Notes: a model not told the origin generated them from the letters alone. Shown: positions 39,688-51,333, counted from the stretch's first letter. The stretch: 64,000 nt of DNA from Diploscapter coronatus (GCA_964036155.1 OZ038422.1:49809201-49873200); one strand, 5' to 3'. Numbers and translations: made by a program.

Positions 39688-42600
39688 ATGTCGCACCCGC
39701 CTCTAGTACGCTCCTCTACCCTCGAGCGCAAGTCCAGTCTGGATAAAGATACAGGTGAATTCTCGAGATATGAGGGTTTTGAGGAGATTTAAAGATAACG
39801 ACAATCCTCGAGGCATTTATTTACATAAGTCCAGTCATTCGCATTATCCTTCTGATTGTTGCAAGTGGCTGAATTATCGATTTTTCGCGATTATTCTATT
39901 GAAATGCCTCCAGGTAAAAGTCGTTATATATAAATTTCCACCCATCTTTAAAAAAATGCTTTTTAAAATTGTGAATTTTACACATGGCTGTAGATTACTG
40001 TCAAAAGGATCTATTTTCAAGATAGTTCAGCCGGAATTTAAGTCCTGCCCTTCAACATGTGATAAGAGTTATCTTTGTATCTTTAGGAAGCCGGGCCGAA
40101 CAGCTGCCGATCCTCACAAAAGCCTCGCCATTCGGACAAATGCTAGAAAACGTAAACAAGTCGCCTCATGAAGTTCGGGGATAAAAACTTCGATTTTAAC
40201 TTCAAACACTTCACAAATTTAGCTTGAAATAAAGAAAAAATTCACTTCGAAAACAAATATAGCTAGACTTTTAACGAAGATCAGTTTTTTCTTGTGAGTT
40301 TCAATATCCCCGGGCTTAAAATTATTATAGATGTATGAAAACTAGCATATTTCAGGTGAAATCCCTTGCCTTATCGCTGAATTTATGGGATGATGAGATG
40401 CAAAGGGACTTGCCGAAAAAATGGACCAAACACGGTCAGAGCATGATCGTATTTCCACAGGTAGTTACTAGAAATATTATCGCAAATATCCAGTAAAAAA
40501 TACTTTACTTGTTATAAATGCAACATTTGAATTTTCATACTATTTTTACAAATCGTTACTTTCAGAACTCATTCACACATAATAATTGGCGTTACATTGG
40601 TAGAGGACTGTGGAAGGTGGTCGCTGAAAGTCTGAAAATCGAAAAATTGGGCAGGGAAAGGGTGCGTTTAAAAAATTCCTTTAATTTAAATCTTTAAGTT
40701 CAAATTTGTACTACGTTGAATTATACACTCCTTAATTTCAGGTGATTGACGACGATTCATTTCGCACAGCACATGTGGATTTATTGTATGGCGATAACGC
40801 GTGGATCGAGTATGTTGATGAAAGGGGCATACGGTATTTTAATATTTTTAACTATTGGTGAAATTAGTGCCTGCATAAGTTAAATATCTTGTCTATTTAG
40901 AAACTCGTGAAACATTTTAGTAGACTTTGGCTACAATACTTTTACTAATGACCTTATCACTTTCACATTACCTCATACTTCTTGTATGTATCAGCCGTCA
41001 GTATTGTATTTAATTTTCATTTAAACGATCTAGGTTCCAATACGAAGCGTCGAAAAGGGTCTATAATAATCAGAAGAGTGCTGAGATGAAGCGAATTTCG
41101 GAATGGGACTGTCACGGGGAAACTGTCGTTGACATGTATGCAGGTAAAATTTAAATGTTCTATTGTGTAAAATTAAATTAAAACTAAAATTATTTGAATA
41201 ATAGATAATCTTCGAGTTTATGGAGGAAAAACCTAAATTAAATGCTATACTTACTACATCTATTTTAAATTACTCGATTTTAGTATATATTTTTAACTGA
41301 TAAATAATCTTCAAGTCAAAAGAAGCCACTCAACTATATAATATTATTGTAGCCATTCTTTAATTATATGATTATTGTAATTAAAAATATTTGAAATTCG
41401 TTATTAAGGCCTTGGAAACTTCGCGTTCACCTTTCTAATAGCTTGCCATGCGAAGAAAGTCGTTGCAATCGATTGGGACGAGGACATGATCGAAGCGTTA
41501 TTGAGGACGGCCGAAATAAACGGAGTCTCAGATCAGCTATTGCCGATTCAAGGCGATACTCGGAGGGTAAATTAATGAATTAGAAGAATTTTAAACATAA
41601 AAACGAAATATGAACATTAAATTATAATGAAGTTGATAGAATTATTGACAAGTTTCGCGAATTTATTATTAAAGAAATTTTTGATAAACATAATGGAGAT
41701 CACTTAAATCTGCTAATATTACCTGATAAACACAACGATGATCATCCTTAAAATGATGCGAATTTTTATTAAATTATGCTTAAGTCACAGATTTTCTTCA
41801 GATGACCCCCACTGGCATAGCGGATCGAGTATATCTGGGACTGATTCCCTCCTGCCGAGCCCACTGGTTAGCCGCCTGTAAAGCCCTTAAGCCAGAGGCT
41901 GGGATGATTCATATCAGTGAACTGCTTAAAATTGGCGAACGACGAAAGTCAATACCAATAATACCTCCACAAATTACTGCAATCAAGAAATCTATCATTT
42001 CAAAGCTACCGTCTGTGGATGAAGAGGGGTCTTCTAAAGAGAACAAACCAGTCATACAAGGTAGGAGATCTTTATTTGCCAATTACTAAATAATATTAAA
42101 TAATCGTCTGAAGGAGCATTTCGTTAAAAATTGAGAAGATCTTTTTGAAAAATCGACTCATCAATCATCCATTAAATAGTATTGTGCCCGCCACTAGCAT
42201 TCGGCGCTGAAATGAGCGCGCTCCAATACCAACACTCTTGCTCCAATCGAAAATAACAATGCTGCTTTCTTCTTTAATGAGCGAGAAAAGAAGTCATGCC
42301 CTCATTTTCGGCTGAGGCAAGCGGTGTTGAGTTGAAACGCGCACATTTCAGCGCTAGATACTAGCAGCGAGCAAGATGGCTGCCCTTTTCTATTTATTTA
42401 TTTTTTTTTTATTATTTATTATTTTAGAAGCTCCCAAACCGAAGCCTAAATTGAAGGATATTGGAAAATCGAAAACCGAGGCTGGAAATGCAACTTCCGA
42501 AAAGAAGCCGGTCAAGAAGGTCGTGAAAAAGAAGGAACCGAAGAAAGACACTGCCAACCAAAATCAGGAGAAGAAATCGGAAACCGGAGCTGAAAATTCC

Positions 42601-43332
42601 GAAAAGAAACCTGAAGAAGAGGAATATTACATTGATGAGAACGGTGAAAAACGGGTGAAACGGAAATTCTCAAGATCCGCTTCGATAGTCGAAGAAATGG
42701 AGAGCAGAGTGCTGCCTGCTCCTAAAGTATATATTTTTATTTTTACAATATAATATTAATTTTAAGTATGTATTGGATAATATTTGAATAATATATTGCT
42801 TAAATAGTTATTTTTATGATTCTTTTTAGATCTGGAAAGAATTTGAATCGACCTGGAATAAATTGGATGAGCCTTACAAGGATTTCGCTTTGGATTGTGC
42901 AAATAGGTATGCATTAAAAGCTGATCCTCATTTAAGTATCATTTTAAAATTTACTTTTAGCTGCTGCCGATTTCTGAACAATATCAATTTATCCGATGTT
43001 ATGTACTGTGTCACAATTTGTGGTTTTGCCAGGTAATTTAAATTTATATTTAATTTCATTAACTTTCCTAATTATCTAACTTTATGTGTGCACTTCTATT
43101 TAATTTATAAAATTTTCCTGTATTTCGCACGACTCAGAAATTGATGGGACTTCAGTTTCATAAAATTAAAAACAAAAATTTAATTTATCTGTTTAAATTT
43201 AGACACGGATCTCCATCTTTGTCGCAGAAAAACTCGGAACATATCGTAGTCGATCTGCTGTGTACGACCGAAAATGCTCCGATAGAAACCTTAGCAGGCA
43301 GATTTATGAACACTCATTTGAACAAGTCATAG
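39688..43332 (+). CDS. TYW2: tRNA wybutosine-synthesizing protein 2 homologue
   Basis: TYW2 transfers the alpha-amino-alpha-carboxypropyl group of S-adenosylmethionine to the tricyclic base at position 37 of tRNA-Phe. Twelve exons give about 509 residues: 39688-39754, 40087-40151, 40356-40460, 40566-40661, 40742-40833, 41034-41143, 41409-41566, 41802-42060, 42428-42726, 42830-42906, 42961-43032, 43203-43332. The SAM pocket reads VVDMYAGLGNFAFTFL, followed by VVAIDWDEDMIEAL, and the family signature ADRVYLGLIPSCRAHW is present. These separate TYW2 from the related Trm5. The family's end (HIVVDLLC) appears only after a Lys/Glu-rich insert of about 100 residues (42428-42726), absent from the human protein. 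A foldback element sits in intron 8. The exon 2 donor is a choice between 40152 and a weaker GT downstream. Confidence 0.88.
42181..42376. mobile_element. MITE-like foldback element in intron
   Basis: About 196 bp inside intron 8 of the TYW2 gene. The left end (about 42185-42230, with CGGCGCTGAAATGAGCGCG) and the reverse complement of the right end (about 42330-42373, with GCGCTGAAATGTGCGCG) match over about 40 bp with few differences. Length, intronic location and lack of coding fit a non-autonomous DNA transposon. The exact ends and target-site duplication are unclear. It is GC-richer than its intron. Confidence 0.6.
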
Positions 43333-43976
43333 GCCTAAATATAGTGATTTATTAGTAAATTCTGTATAAATTTAACACATGGGATCAAATTTTAAACTCA
43401 CCACCATGAACTTCATCAATTTGAGCAGTTCATAGGATAGGAACAGCATTTTTATGTAAATAAATTCAGTACTTTAAATTATGACCTCTCGTCCTAAAAC
43501 GCTAATAACGATGAAGATCTAGCTCATTTTCAGAAATATAAGCCTCAATCTAAATATGACTCACAAGTGACGTTATTCCTTTTAATATTACCAATAGATC
43601 TACTTATTTATTGCCGAACAAAATCTGTATATTATTAAATGCTTGTAAATATGTGAAACAGTGCTCAATAATATTAAATGTAAAAATAAAGTCTTTCCCT
43701 GATCGAGATGATTTTCGTAAAAATCGGCCGATCAACGATTAATCCACTGCACTATCGCGCCATGACTAATTGATGCTGATTCGAGATCTTTAAAGAAACG
43801 GTCTCGGAAACGAATATTGAACCGATCACTTGAACTTTTACTGCTAAATCTGCAAAATACCAAAAAATTTCTCAATTTCGGGGCGGGATTTGAAGAAAAA
43901 ACTAGAGATTTGATACTTTGGACTCGAAATTCCGTGTACAAAAGGGGGAAAGTTTTAGCAACGAAGATCCGAATTT
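43333..43976. other. Intergenic
   Basis: AT-rich 3' region of TYW2 and spacer before the duplicated ShKT genes. An AATAAA lies near 43687. The minus-strand frame 43732-44031 overlaps the duplicated promoter block and is not supported. Confidence 0.4.
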
Positions 43977-44189
43977 GCTGAGATTGTTTGCAGTTTTCAA
44001 TTTTTTCTAAAAATTCAACGCCATATTTCAATTTTTTGACCTTTTAAACAATGGCATTTAGCGATGAGTCCTCGTATTTAATCAACTATTTTGGCAAACT
44101 CGCTTCAACTGTTTTCGTCTGACTCAGCAGCTTTTCTCTTATATCCACGCCCATTTTGAATCAAAAATAGCTTGAAATTCTGAAAATCA

Positions 44190-44197
44190 TATAAAAG
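44190..44197 (+). promoter_or_regulatory. TATA box of ShKT gene A
   Basis: TATAAAAG 53 bp upstream of the ATG, conserved at the same place in copy B (46786-46793) within an identical block ending AGAGCATTCCAATTTATCG. A TTTCAG lies between it and the ATG. Confidence 0.55.
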
Positions 44198-44242
44198 AGC
44201 ATTCCAATTTATCGAATGTGATTCATTTCAGAATCGCATACT

Positions 44243-45467
44243 ATGATATATCTTCTATTTATTCTTTCTCTGGCTACTGTAGCCTACTCTCAAACTTGCT
44301 CCGATGGGGGTCAGGGTCCTTGCGTTGGAGGCAGTTGTTCTCCAGGGTTCACCTGTATTCAAGACGGATCTCCAGATGGTCTATGCTGTAGTGATACTAA
44401 TGTGAGAATTTAAGCCGAATTTTCTTATGAAATATCGTCAATTATGTTCTAAAAAAAAAACTATCAAAAATTTCTTGAGTTAGACGAATCTTAAAAAGAT
44501 ATTACTATAAGGATTATTGTAGGTCGTAACGACGACAACGACAGTATCATCAACAACAATGACAACTACGGTAGCCGGCCAAACCACAACTACAGTTCCG
44601 GGTCAAACCACGACTACAGTTCCAGGTCAAACCACGACTACAATTCCGGGTCAAACCACCACTACAGTTGCGGGTCAAACCACTACTACAGGTATTAGAT
44701 TTATAAATTCTTTATTTTATTTTTGTTTAAATCATACCCAAAATTTATTTATGCTAGATTATTTTAATAATATAAAAATTTATGAACAATTTAACCACGA
44801 TTTTATGATTAAGGAAGTGGTACCTGCGTGGATAAACTCAATCCGAAAACTGGAGTGTCTGATTGCCCTTCGAGGGTAAACTAATTAAATCTTAAAATTG
44901 ATAAATTCTTAAATTCAGGCCAATCTTTGCAATGATTCGGAATACTATTCCCTGATGACGGATCAGTGCCCTAAGACATGTGGTAAGATTGAAATAGATA
45001 GGTTAAAAGGAACTCCATATATCCTCTATTCAGGAAGATGCGGTGCATCCGGAACCACTACAGCCGGATCTACTTGCGTGGATAAAGTTAATCCTAACAC
45101 AGGAGTGTCTGATTGTCCTTCGAGAGTAAGCTAATTAAATCTTAAATCGATAAATTCTTAAATTCAGGCCAACCTTTGCAATGATTCGCAATACTATTCT
45201 CTGATGACGGATCAGGTATATTTTGAGTTTTTTAATATTTTGAAAAATCAAATAATTTTCGTGTCCGAAAACCTGTAACAGATGCCCAACGGGAAAGTAA
45301 CTAGCCTGAAGCTGCAGTATTATCATCATCCAATGATGAGACGTCATATTTACTCAATAATAGTCGATTTTCGTGAATATATAAAGTTTTTTCTTCGCAA
45401 ATATATACTATTTTTTAAATATACAAATTTATCGATGCATGAAGGTCAACTTTTGAGTCGGAAATAA
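44243..45467 (+). CDS. Secreted mucin-like ShKT-domain protein A
   Basis: Seven exons (44243-44401, 44523-44691, 44814-44875, 44919-44982, 45034-45125, 45168-45215, 45282-45467) give about 259 residues. Order: signal peptide (MIYLLFILSLATVAYS); a short Cys-rich head (CSDGGQGPCVGGSC...LCC); a Thr-rich mucin segment with five 24 bp repeats; then one complete ShKT domain (CVDKLNPKTGVSDCPSR, LCNDSEYYSLMTDQCPKTCG, RCG); then a second that loses its last Cys residues and runs into a basic, aromatic tail. ShKT domains are six-Cys folds common in worm secreted proteins and metalloproteases; here a surface-coat or secreted mucin role is likely. The last exon is uncertain: it is open and changes by whole codons between copies, but matches no family. 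Confidence 0.75.
44571..44690 (+). repeat. 24 bp minisatellite, mucin repeat
   Basis: Five head-to-tail 24 bp units encoding variants of the octapeptide [V/I][A/P]GQTTTT. Dense Thr suggests O-glycosylation. Three units of the same repeat lie at 47225-47296 in copy B, so the array length has changed since duplication. Confidence 0.9.
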
Positions 45468-45657
45468 ACATTCCACTATGTATGAGCATGTTCACCAGAG
45501 ATTATCTCTTTTGTGTTTCTTTTCACTCTCTTCATATCCCCTGATCTCTAGCATATCTCTATTTGTATCTCTTGTTCGAGCAAATTTGTCGTGGGAGTTT
45601 TGGGGTGAATTTACCTATTCTGATTCGCTACCATCAACGTCGGTACTCTAACAGGAC

Positions 45658-45940
45658 GCGTAAGCGAACTAATTTCACTAAGTGCCGTCAATAGCCGAAC
45701 CAACGCGGCATGGCCCAAGTGGAGACAGCGCAGTGGAGTGCTCTGCGACAAGACCCGAACCAAGTTCCAAGGACAGCATGGAATCTGGAGTTGGATGGTA
45801 CACGACCCTGCGGAAGACCGAAGACACGGTACATCGACACCGTGAAGAAAGACATGGAAGATGCGGGACTAAGGAAGCGGGACGCAAGAGATAGAAAGAA
45901 GTGGAGGGATAGGACTCATATAGCAGACCCCTCCACATAA
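45658..45940 (+). mobile_element. LINE (RTE/CR1-type) 3' fragment
   Basis: The frame 45710-45940 encodes a text typical of the C-terminal end of non-LTR retrotransposon reverse transcriptases: a GRPKTRYIDTVKKDMEDAGL block (compare the family's GRPxxRWxDxVxxDL) followed by DRKKWRDRTHIADPS before a stop. No reverse transcriptase core lies upstream, so this is a 5'-truncated insertion, the usual product of incomplete target-primed reverse transcription. It sits between the two tandem ShKT genes, outside both duplicated units. Confidence 0.75.
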
Positions 45941-46567
45941 AGAAAGAATGCTAGGAAAAAATCTTTGCTTAAAGGTCTTTTTCGAAGAATTATTAGGCTT
46001 ATAGGTAGTTATCATAACAAAACTTATGTTTGATACCAATGACTCATAATTCACAGAAACATAACGAAAATAGATAGATCGATGTTGTTTGAATTATGTG
46101 TACGATGCAAAATCGATGGTCTAACAAATTTTTAAAAATCTAGTTTGCATTTTGACACTTTCGAAACTTATATTTAGAGAGGCCAAGTCTTCCCCTTTCG
46201 AGGGAGAGAAAGAACGCATGAAATTTTCCGCCGTTTCAATTATCCCGTTAATTAGTTGATAATTTTATGAAACCAAAACACCAATTAGGGTAATAAAATG
46301 CGCCCGAAATGGTGGCGTCGTTGGTTTTTCAAAAAATGCCTTCTGGAGACATGAACGACGTCGAAGCTCGGATGATCATAACTTTTGATAAGGTGGACCG
46401 TTTTTGAAAATCTAAAAAGTTTCGAGTTATTCACGACCTCGGCCATCACGCTGATATCAAATTTACGCAAATTCAACCTATTATGGAAAACCATTTGGCT
46501 TCTACTTATATTTTTAATTCCATACCCAATCGAAATTGCACGAGTATTAAAATAGACTAAATCCAAA
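45941..46567. other. Spacer between tandem ShKT genes
   Basis: Unique sequence, not part of the duplicated unit. The minus-strand frame 46285-46566 has no domain or splice context. It may include the tail of the LINE fragment, but no poly(A) tract or terminal repeat is evident. Confidence 0.4.
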
Positions 46568-46785
46568 TTTTCTGAAATTGTTTGCAGTTTTCATTTTTTT
46601 TCTAGAAATCAAAGCCGTATTTCAGTTTTCTGACCCTTCCAAACAATGGCATTTAGTGGTGAGTCCTCGTATTTAATCAACTGTTTTGGCAAATTCGCTT
46701 CAAACGTTTTTGTCTGACCCAGCAGCTTTTCTTCTTTTATATTCATCTACTTTGAATCAAAAATAACTTGAAATTCCGGAAATCG

Positions 46786-46793
46786 TATAAAAG
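46786..46793 (+). promoter_or_regulatory. TATA box of ShKT gene B
   Basis: TATAAAAG 52 bp upstream of the ATG, identical in motif and surroundings to the box of copy A. Confidence 0.55.
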
Positions 46794-46844
46794 AGCATTC
46801 CAATTTATCGAATGTGATTCAGTTCAGATTCAGAATCACATATT

Positions 46845-48713
46845 ATGATATATCCCCTATTTATTCTTTCTCTGGCTACTGTAGCCTACTCTCAAACCTG
46901 CTCCGATGGGGGTCAGGGTCCTTGCCTTATGGGCAATTGTCCGGGAGGGTTCACTTGTCTTCAAGACGGATCTCTAGATGGCCTATGCTGTAATAATGTT
47001 AATGTAAGAATTTAAGCCGAATTTTCTTATGAAATATCGTCAATTATGTTATAAAAAAAAACTATCAAAAATTTCTTTCGATTTAGATGAATTTTAAAAA
47101 GATATTACTATAAGGATTACTGTAGATCGTAACGACGACAATACCCCCCGTGACGACGACGACGACAACAGCAGCAGCAACAACAACAACAACAACGATC
47201 CCAGGCCAGATAACGACAACTACGGTAGCAGGCCAAACCACGACTACAATTCCGGGTCAAACCACCACTACAGTTGCGGGTCAAACCACTACTACAGGTA
47301 TTAGATTTATAAATTCTTTATTTTATTTTTGTTTAAATCATACCCAAAATTTATTTATGCTAGATTATTAATAATATAAAAATTTATGAACAATTTAACC
47401 ACGATTTTATGATTAAGGAAGTGGTACCTGCGTGGATAAACTCAATCCAAATACGGGAGTTAGCGGTAAATGTCATTCCTCCTCAATTTGAACGTTTTAT
47501 AAATTTAAGACTGCCCCCGAATGGCGTCCTATTGTAGTAACACGCTTTATTATGAGTAGGGAAAATTTTTACTTATCCTAATATAATCCCCATAAATTTT
47601 AGCCTGATGACTGATCAGTGCCCTAAGACATGTGGTATTATTTCACATATCTACGATAAATGAGATACTCTAAATGTAATAATTTAAGGACGATGTAGTA
47701 CCATTGCTACAACCACCGCTAGCAGTACCTGCGTGGATAAACTCAATCCAAATACGGGAGTTAGCGGTAAATTTCATTCTTCCTCAATTTGAACGTTTCA
47801 TAAATTTAAGACTGCCCCCGAATGGCGTCCTATTGTAGTAACACGCTTTATTATGAGTAGGGAAAATTTTTACTTATCCTAATATAATCCCATAAATTTT
47901 AGCCTGATGACTGATCAGTGCCCTAAGACATGTGGTATTATTTCACATATCTACGATAAATGAGATATTTTAAATGTAATAATTTAAGGACGATGCGGTG
48001 CTTCTGCTACAACCACTGCTAGCAGTACCTGCGTGGATAAACTCAACCCAAATACGGGAGTTAGCGGTAAATTCCATTCTTCCTAAATTAAAAAGTTTTA
48101 TAAATTTAAGACTGTCCTGGAATGGCGTCCTATTGCAGTAACACGGCTTATTATGAGTAGAGAAATTTTTAATTATCTTAATATTACCATAAATTTTAGC
48201 GTGATGACTGATCAATGCCCTAAGACCTGTGGTAAGATTGAAATAAATCGGTTAAAAGGCACTCCATATATCCTCTATTCAGGGAGATGCGGTGTATCCG
48301 GAACCACTACAACCAGATCCCAGACCACTACTGGATCTACCTGCGTGGATAAAGTTAATCCTAACACAGGAGTGTCTGATTGTCCTTCGAGGGTAAGCTA
48401 ATTAAATCTTAAATCGATAAATTCTTAAATTCAGGCCAACCTCTGTAATGATTCGCAATACTATTCCCTGATGACGGATCAGGTATATTTTGAGTTTTTT
48501 AATATTTTGAAAAATCAAATAATTTTCGTGCCCGAAAACCTGTAACAGATGCCCAACGGGAAAATAACTAGCCTGAAGCTGCAGTATTACCGTTGTTCAA
48601 TGATGCAACGTCATATTTACTCAATAATAATAACCGATTTTAGTGAATATATAAAGATTTTTCTTCGCAAATATATACTATTTTTTAAAATATATAACAT
48701 TTTTGAAACATAA
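46845..48713 (+). CDS. Secreted mucin-like ShKT-domain protein B
   Basis: Fourteen exons give about 363 residues: 46845-47003, 47126-47297, 47418-47465, 47510-47555, 47603-47634, 47689-47766, 47811-47856, 47903-47934, 47989-48066, 48111-48156, 48200-48231, 48283-48392, 48435-48482, 48549-48713. Layout follows copy A: signal peptide, Cys-rich head, Thr/Ala mucin segment, then three complete ShKT domains of the form CVDKLNPNTGVSDCP...YYDLMTDQCPKTCGRC and a fourth that ends like copy A. Each complete domain here is split over three tiny exons (46, 32 and part of 78 bp), while copy A uses a different exon division. The second phase-matched set of introns is nearly identical to the first, pointing to recent unequal exchange. 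Function is inferred only as a secreted or surface protein. Confidence 0.75.
47418..48231 (+). repeat. Tandem ~300 bp ShKT exon modules
   Basis: Three head-to-tail modules, each holding one ShKT domain on three small exons with their introns. Modules 1 and 2 (from about 47430 and 47730) are almost identical including introns; module 3 (from about 48030) is more diverged. Introns and exons are equally conserved between the first two, which indicates very recent amplification. Confidence 0.85.
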
Positions 48714-49879
48714 ATTTATCGATGCATGAAGGTCAACTTTTGAGTCGGAAATAAACATTCCACTATGTATGAGCATGTTCACTAGAGATTATCTCTTTTG
48801 TGTTTCTTTTCGCTCTCTTCATATCCCCTGATCTCTAGCATATCTCTATTTGTATCTCTTGTTCGAGCAAATTTGTCGTGGGAGTTTTGGGGTGAATTTG
48901 CGTAGTGAAAGTCGGCTTTTACCTAGCGGCTTTTCGTTGAGTGTAGTTTATCGATTCTTTTCTTTGTTTTTTCTTAAGGTAAAATTATATCTATGTTAGA
49001 CGATTTAAATCATACATGAAACATAAAACATATTTCTAAATTATACATATAAACTCCATATCTTTTCATAAACTAATGAAACGATATTAGCTTGAACTTA
49101 ATAAACAAACATATTTTCATTTAAACACTTTATTAAGTTGAAAAATAATCTTTAAGCTTTAAACTTAATATAATCCTTAAACTTTAGCTCTCTGAGTTTA
49201 TTCTCGGATTCGGAATGTGCTTTTTCTCATGCTCTTTAATGGCTTCGAGTGCATTTACGGCATTCCATTCTTTATCTTTTCGCCTCTATAAATCTCTTGC
49301 CCTCTAGCCAAATTCCAAATATAGTAGTGGTGGCTTTTCTTCTTGGAGTTAGAGAGTCGGATTTATTCCGGTCTTTTTAAGCTCCATATATTTCATACAT
49401 TCTAGACTTTAATATAAGTTATATTTGCTAAATAAATCTATAATTCTAGATAAATTTCAATTTTCTCCAATTAAATATCTTTTCTGGGACCAATTTTTGG
49501 GACATTCTTTTACGATCCTTTTATTGCGCTCATATTCCCCATACATTTTATATTAAAGTCCAAAAAATATTTCATATTCATCGATTTTAGAGCTATTCTT
49601 GTTTAGCCTTAGCTTTCGAACATGCCAATTCATCATTTGCATATCTCTGAACTCTCTTCGTTTCCTTTTATCTCGATTCTTGCTGACAGATAAGAGTTAC
49701 TGCGAATAAATTACTGCTTAGCATAAGATATGTAAACATTCCTAATATTTAGTATTTTTAATATAATAATATTTTTGCTATTGATAAGTTTTCCGACTAA
49801 TTCTTCTTTTTAATTGCTATGCAATTATTTTTATCAGCAAATTTTATAAATTAAACTATCTGATGAATGATATTTTCAG
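48714..49879. other. Intergenic
   Basis: Contains the 3' flank of duplication copy B to about 48899, then unique AT-rich sequence with pyrimidine runs. A TTTTCAG ends at 49879, directly against the next ATG, and is a likely trans-splice acceptor. Confidence 0.45.
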
Positions 49880-50340
49880 ATGAATTCAATAGTTTTAATT
49901 GTCGTATCACTATTTTCCCTATTTAATTCTATACTTGGACTAAATTGCTTTACATGTGGCGTATTCCTAAGACAATCAGAGCCTCAATGCAAAGGTCCTC
50001 CGAAGAATAATTCATGTGAGCCTGATAATATTGGATGCTTGAAAATTGTCGGCGAAAATTTGGTGCGCTATCTTTTTATTTATTTTTATTTAAAGAATTC
50101 AGGATGGAACTTATTATGTAGAGAAGAGATGTGCTGATAGAAGTGACATAAAAATAGATGGCTGTTCGAAGATCGCAATTAGAGGGTAAATTTAACATCC
50201 TGGTTATGGCTAATTGACCAATTAAATTCAGCATCGAAGCAGAGCAATGCATATGCAATGAAGATTATTGTAATTCGTCAAATTATAAATTTCAAATCTC
50301 AATATTTCTAAGTTCATTATTAGTATTGATACATTTGTAA
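49880..50340 (+). CDS. Ly6-like GPI-anchored protein
   Basis: Three exons (49880-50062, 50103-50185, 50232-50340) give about 124 residues. The signal peptide is MNSIVLIVVSLFSLFNSILG. The mature protein starts LNCFTCG, the usual first Cys pair of a Ly6 fold, and ends CICNEDYCN, its closing motif; ten or more Cys are present. A hydrophobic C-terminus (FLSSLLVLIHL) fits a GPI signal. The ATG lies immediately after TTTTCAG, so the message is probably trans-spliced with almost no native leader. Partner and function cannot be read from sequence. Confidence 0.78.
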
Positions 50341-50518
50341 CAATTCCATCAGAATAATCTAAGTTATTACGAGTCATTATTAACACTGTCAAATTCGATG
50401 TGATTAAATTACGTCATTTTATTATCTCGGCCTTAAATAAATCGTTTACAATGTCATGCTGATGTAAAATATTGCATCTCCGTTATTCCTAAATATTTAA
50501 TTATTCTAACTAAGTCAG

Positions 50519-51333
50519 TTAATTATCGTTAATATTAATTACCTCTTCTTCATCAGGTTTCTGTAGAACCCACCAGGTTTTAAGTTCTTCGTCGCTTAAA
50601 ATATTCAGAATATTATGTACTTCCTTTACATAATTGTCCTTTGGACCAGCGAAAAATTGTGGGTTATGTCTGACTGCCCGCACGTATTTGTTCACCACTT
50701 TAATCTAAATTGGATAACTAAGTCAGTTGCTTTCAGTTAATTAGAGCAATTATCTATTTACATTCTCCGAGACATTCTCAAAGGAGTATCGCTTGTTCTC
50801 ATCATTGCACTGTTTGATCCAGACATCGATAATTCCCGCTAATTGCTTCTAAACTTAGCAATTAAGTAGTAGGTCGAATAATTAATTCGATAATTACCCT
50901 AATAGCATCCTTTTTGCTCTGTTCATTGCCTGGGTGGCCGTTTAGATCGATCCACATTTCTTCGGAAAGCGGCTTCATTTCAGCCTTCTTTACATCGTCA
51001 GACTTCTCCTGATCGCAAGCTATCACCCACATCTAAAAATTATTTAGTCAATTAAACTTAGCTATCTGAATTTGTCGCGACGCCGCGGCAAATCCAAGCT
51101 GCCTTAACTGTTGTAATTATTAGTTTAATTACCTCATGACTAAAATAGGTCGCTCTGTCTGTAGCCGATTTTATTCGATCCTTATCAAAAAATTCGGAAG
51201 GTATGTCTAAATTTATATTTAACTAAATCAGAAATTATAAGATATTTCGACCTTCTAAAAATTTCTGCCTTTCAGATTTGGCATCTTGGGAGAAAGTTAA
51301 TGATATTGTTACCAGAAGGATCAATATGATCAT
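50519..51333 (-). CDS. Secreted protein of unknown family
   Basis: Five minus-strand exons (51333-51252, 51206-51133, 51032-50898, 50848-50762, 50704-50519) give about 187 residues. A signal peptide (MIILILLVTISLTFS) leads into a charged, mostly helical-looking protein with few Cys and several Trp (EEMWIDLNGHPGN, DVWIKQCNDEN, TWWVLQKPDEEE). No catalytic motif is visible. It resembles small helical secreted worm proteins in general texture, but I do not assign it to a family. The 3' end is ambiguous: either the frame runs on to a TAA at 50519, or a GTAATT donor at 50542 leads to an exon that stops almost at once (about 50483). A TTTATTTAG precedes the ATG. Confidence 0.7.

Larger units (their letters stand above)
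43977..45612 (+). repeat. Tandem duplication unit, copy A
   Basis: Direct repeat partner of 46568-48899. Identity is high in the promoter (AAACAATGGCATTTAG, TATTTAATCAACT), first exons, introns and 3' flank (AGAGATTATCTCTTTTGTG), so the unit carried a whole gene with promoter and terminator. Copy A has fewer internal ShKT modules than copy B. Confidence 0.8.
46568..48899 (+). repeat. Tandem duplication unit, copy B
   Basis: Direct repeat partner of 43977-45612. Longer than copy A because an internal module of about 300 bp has been amplified (see 47418-48231). The promoter, first two exons and the 3' flank align with copy A. Confidence 0.8.
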
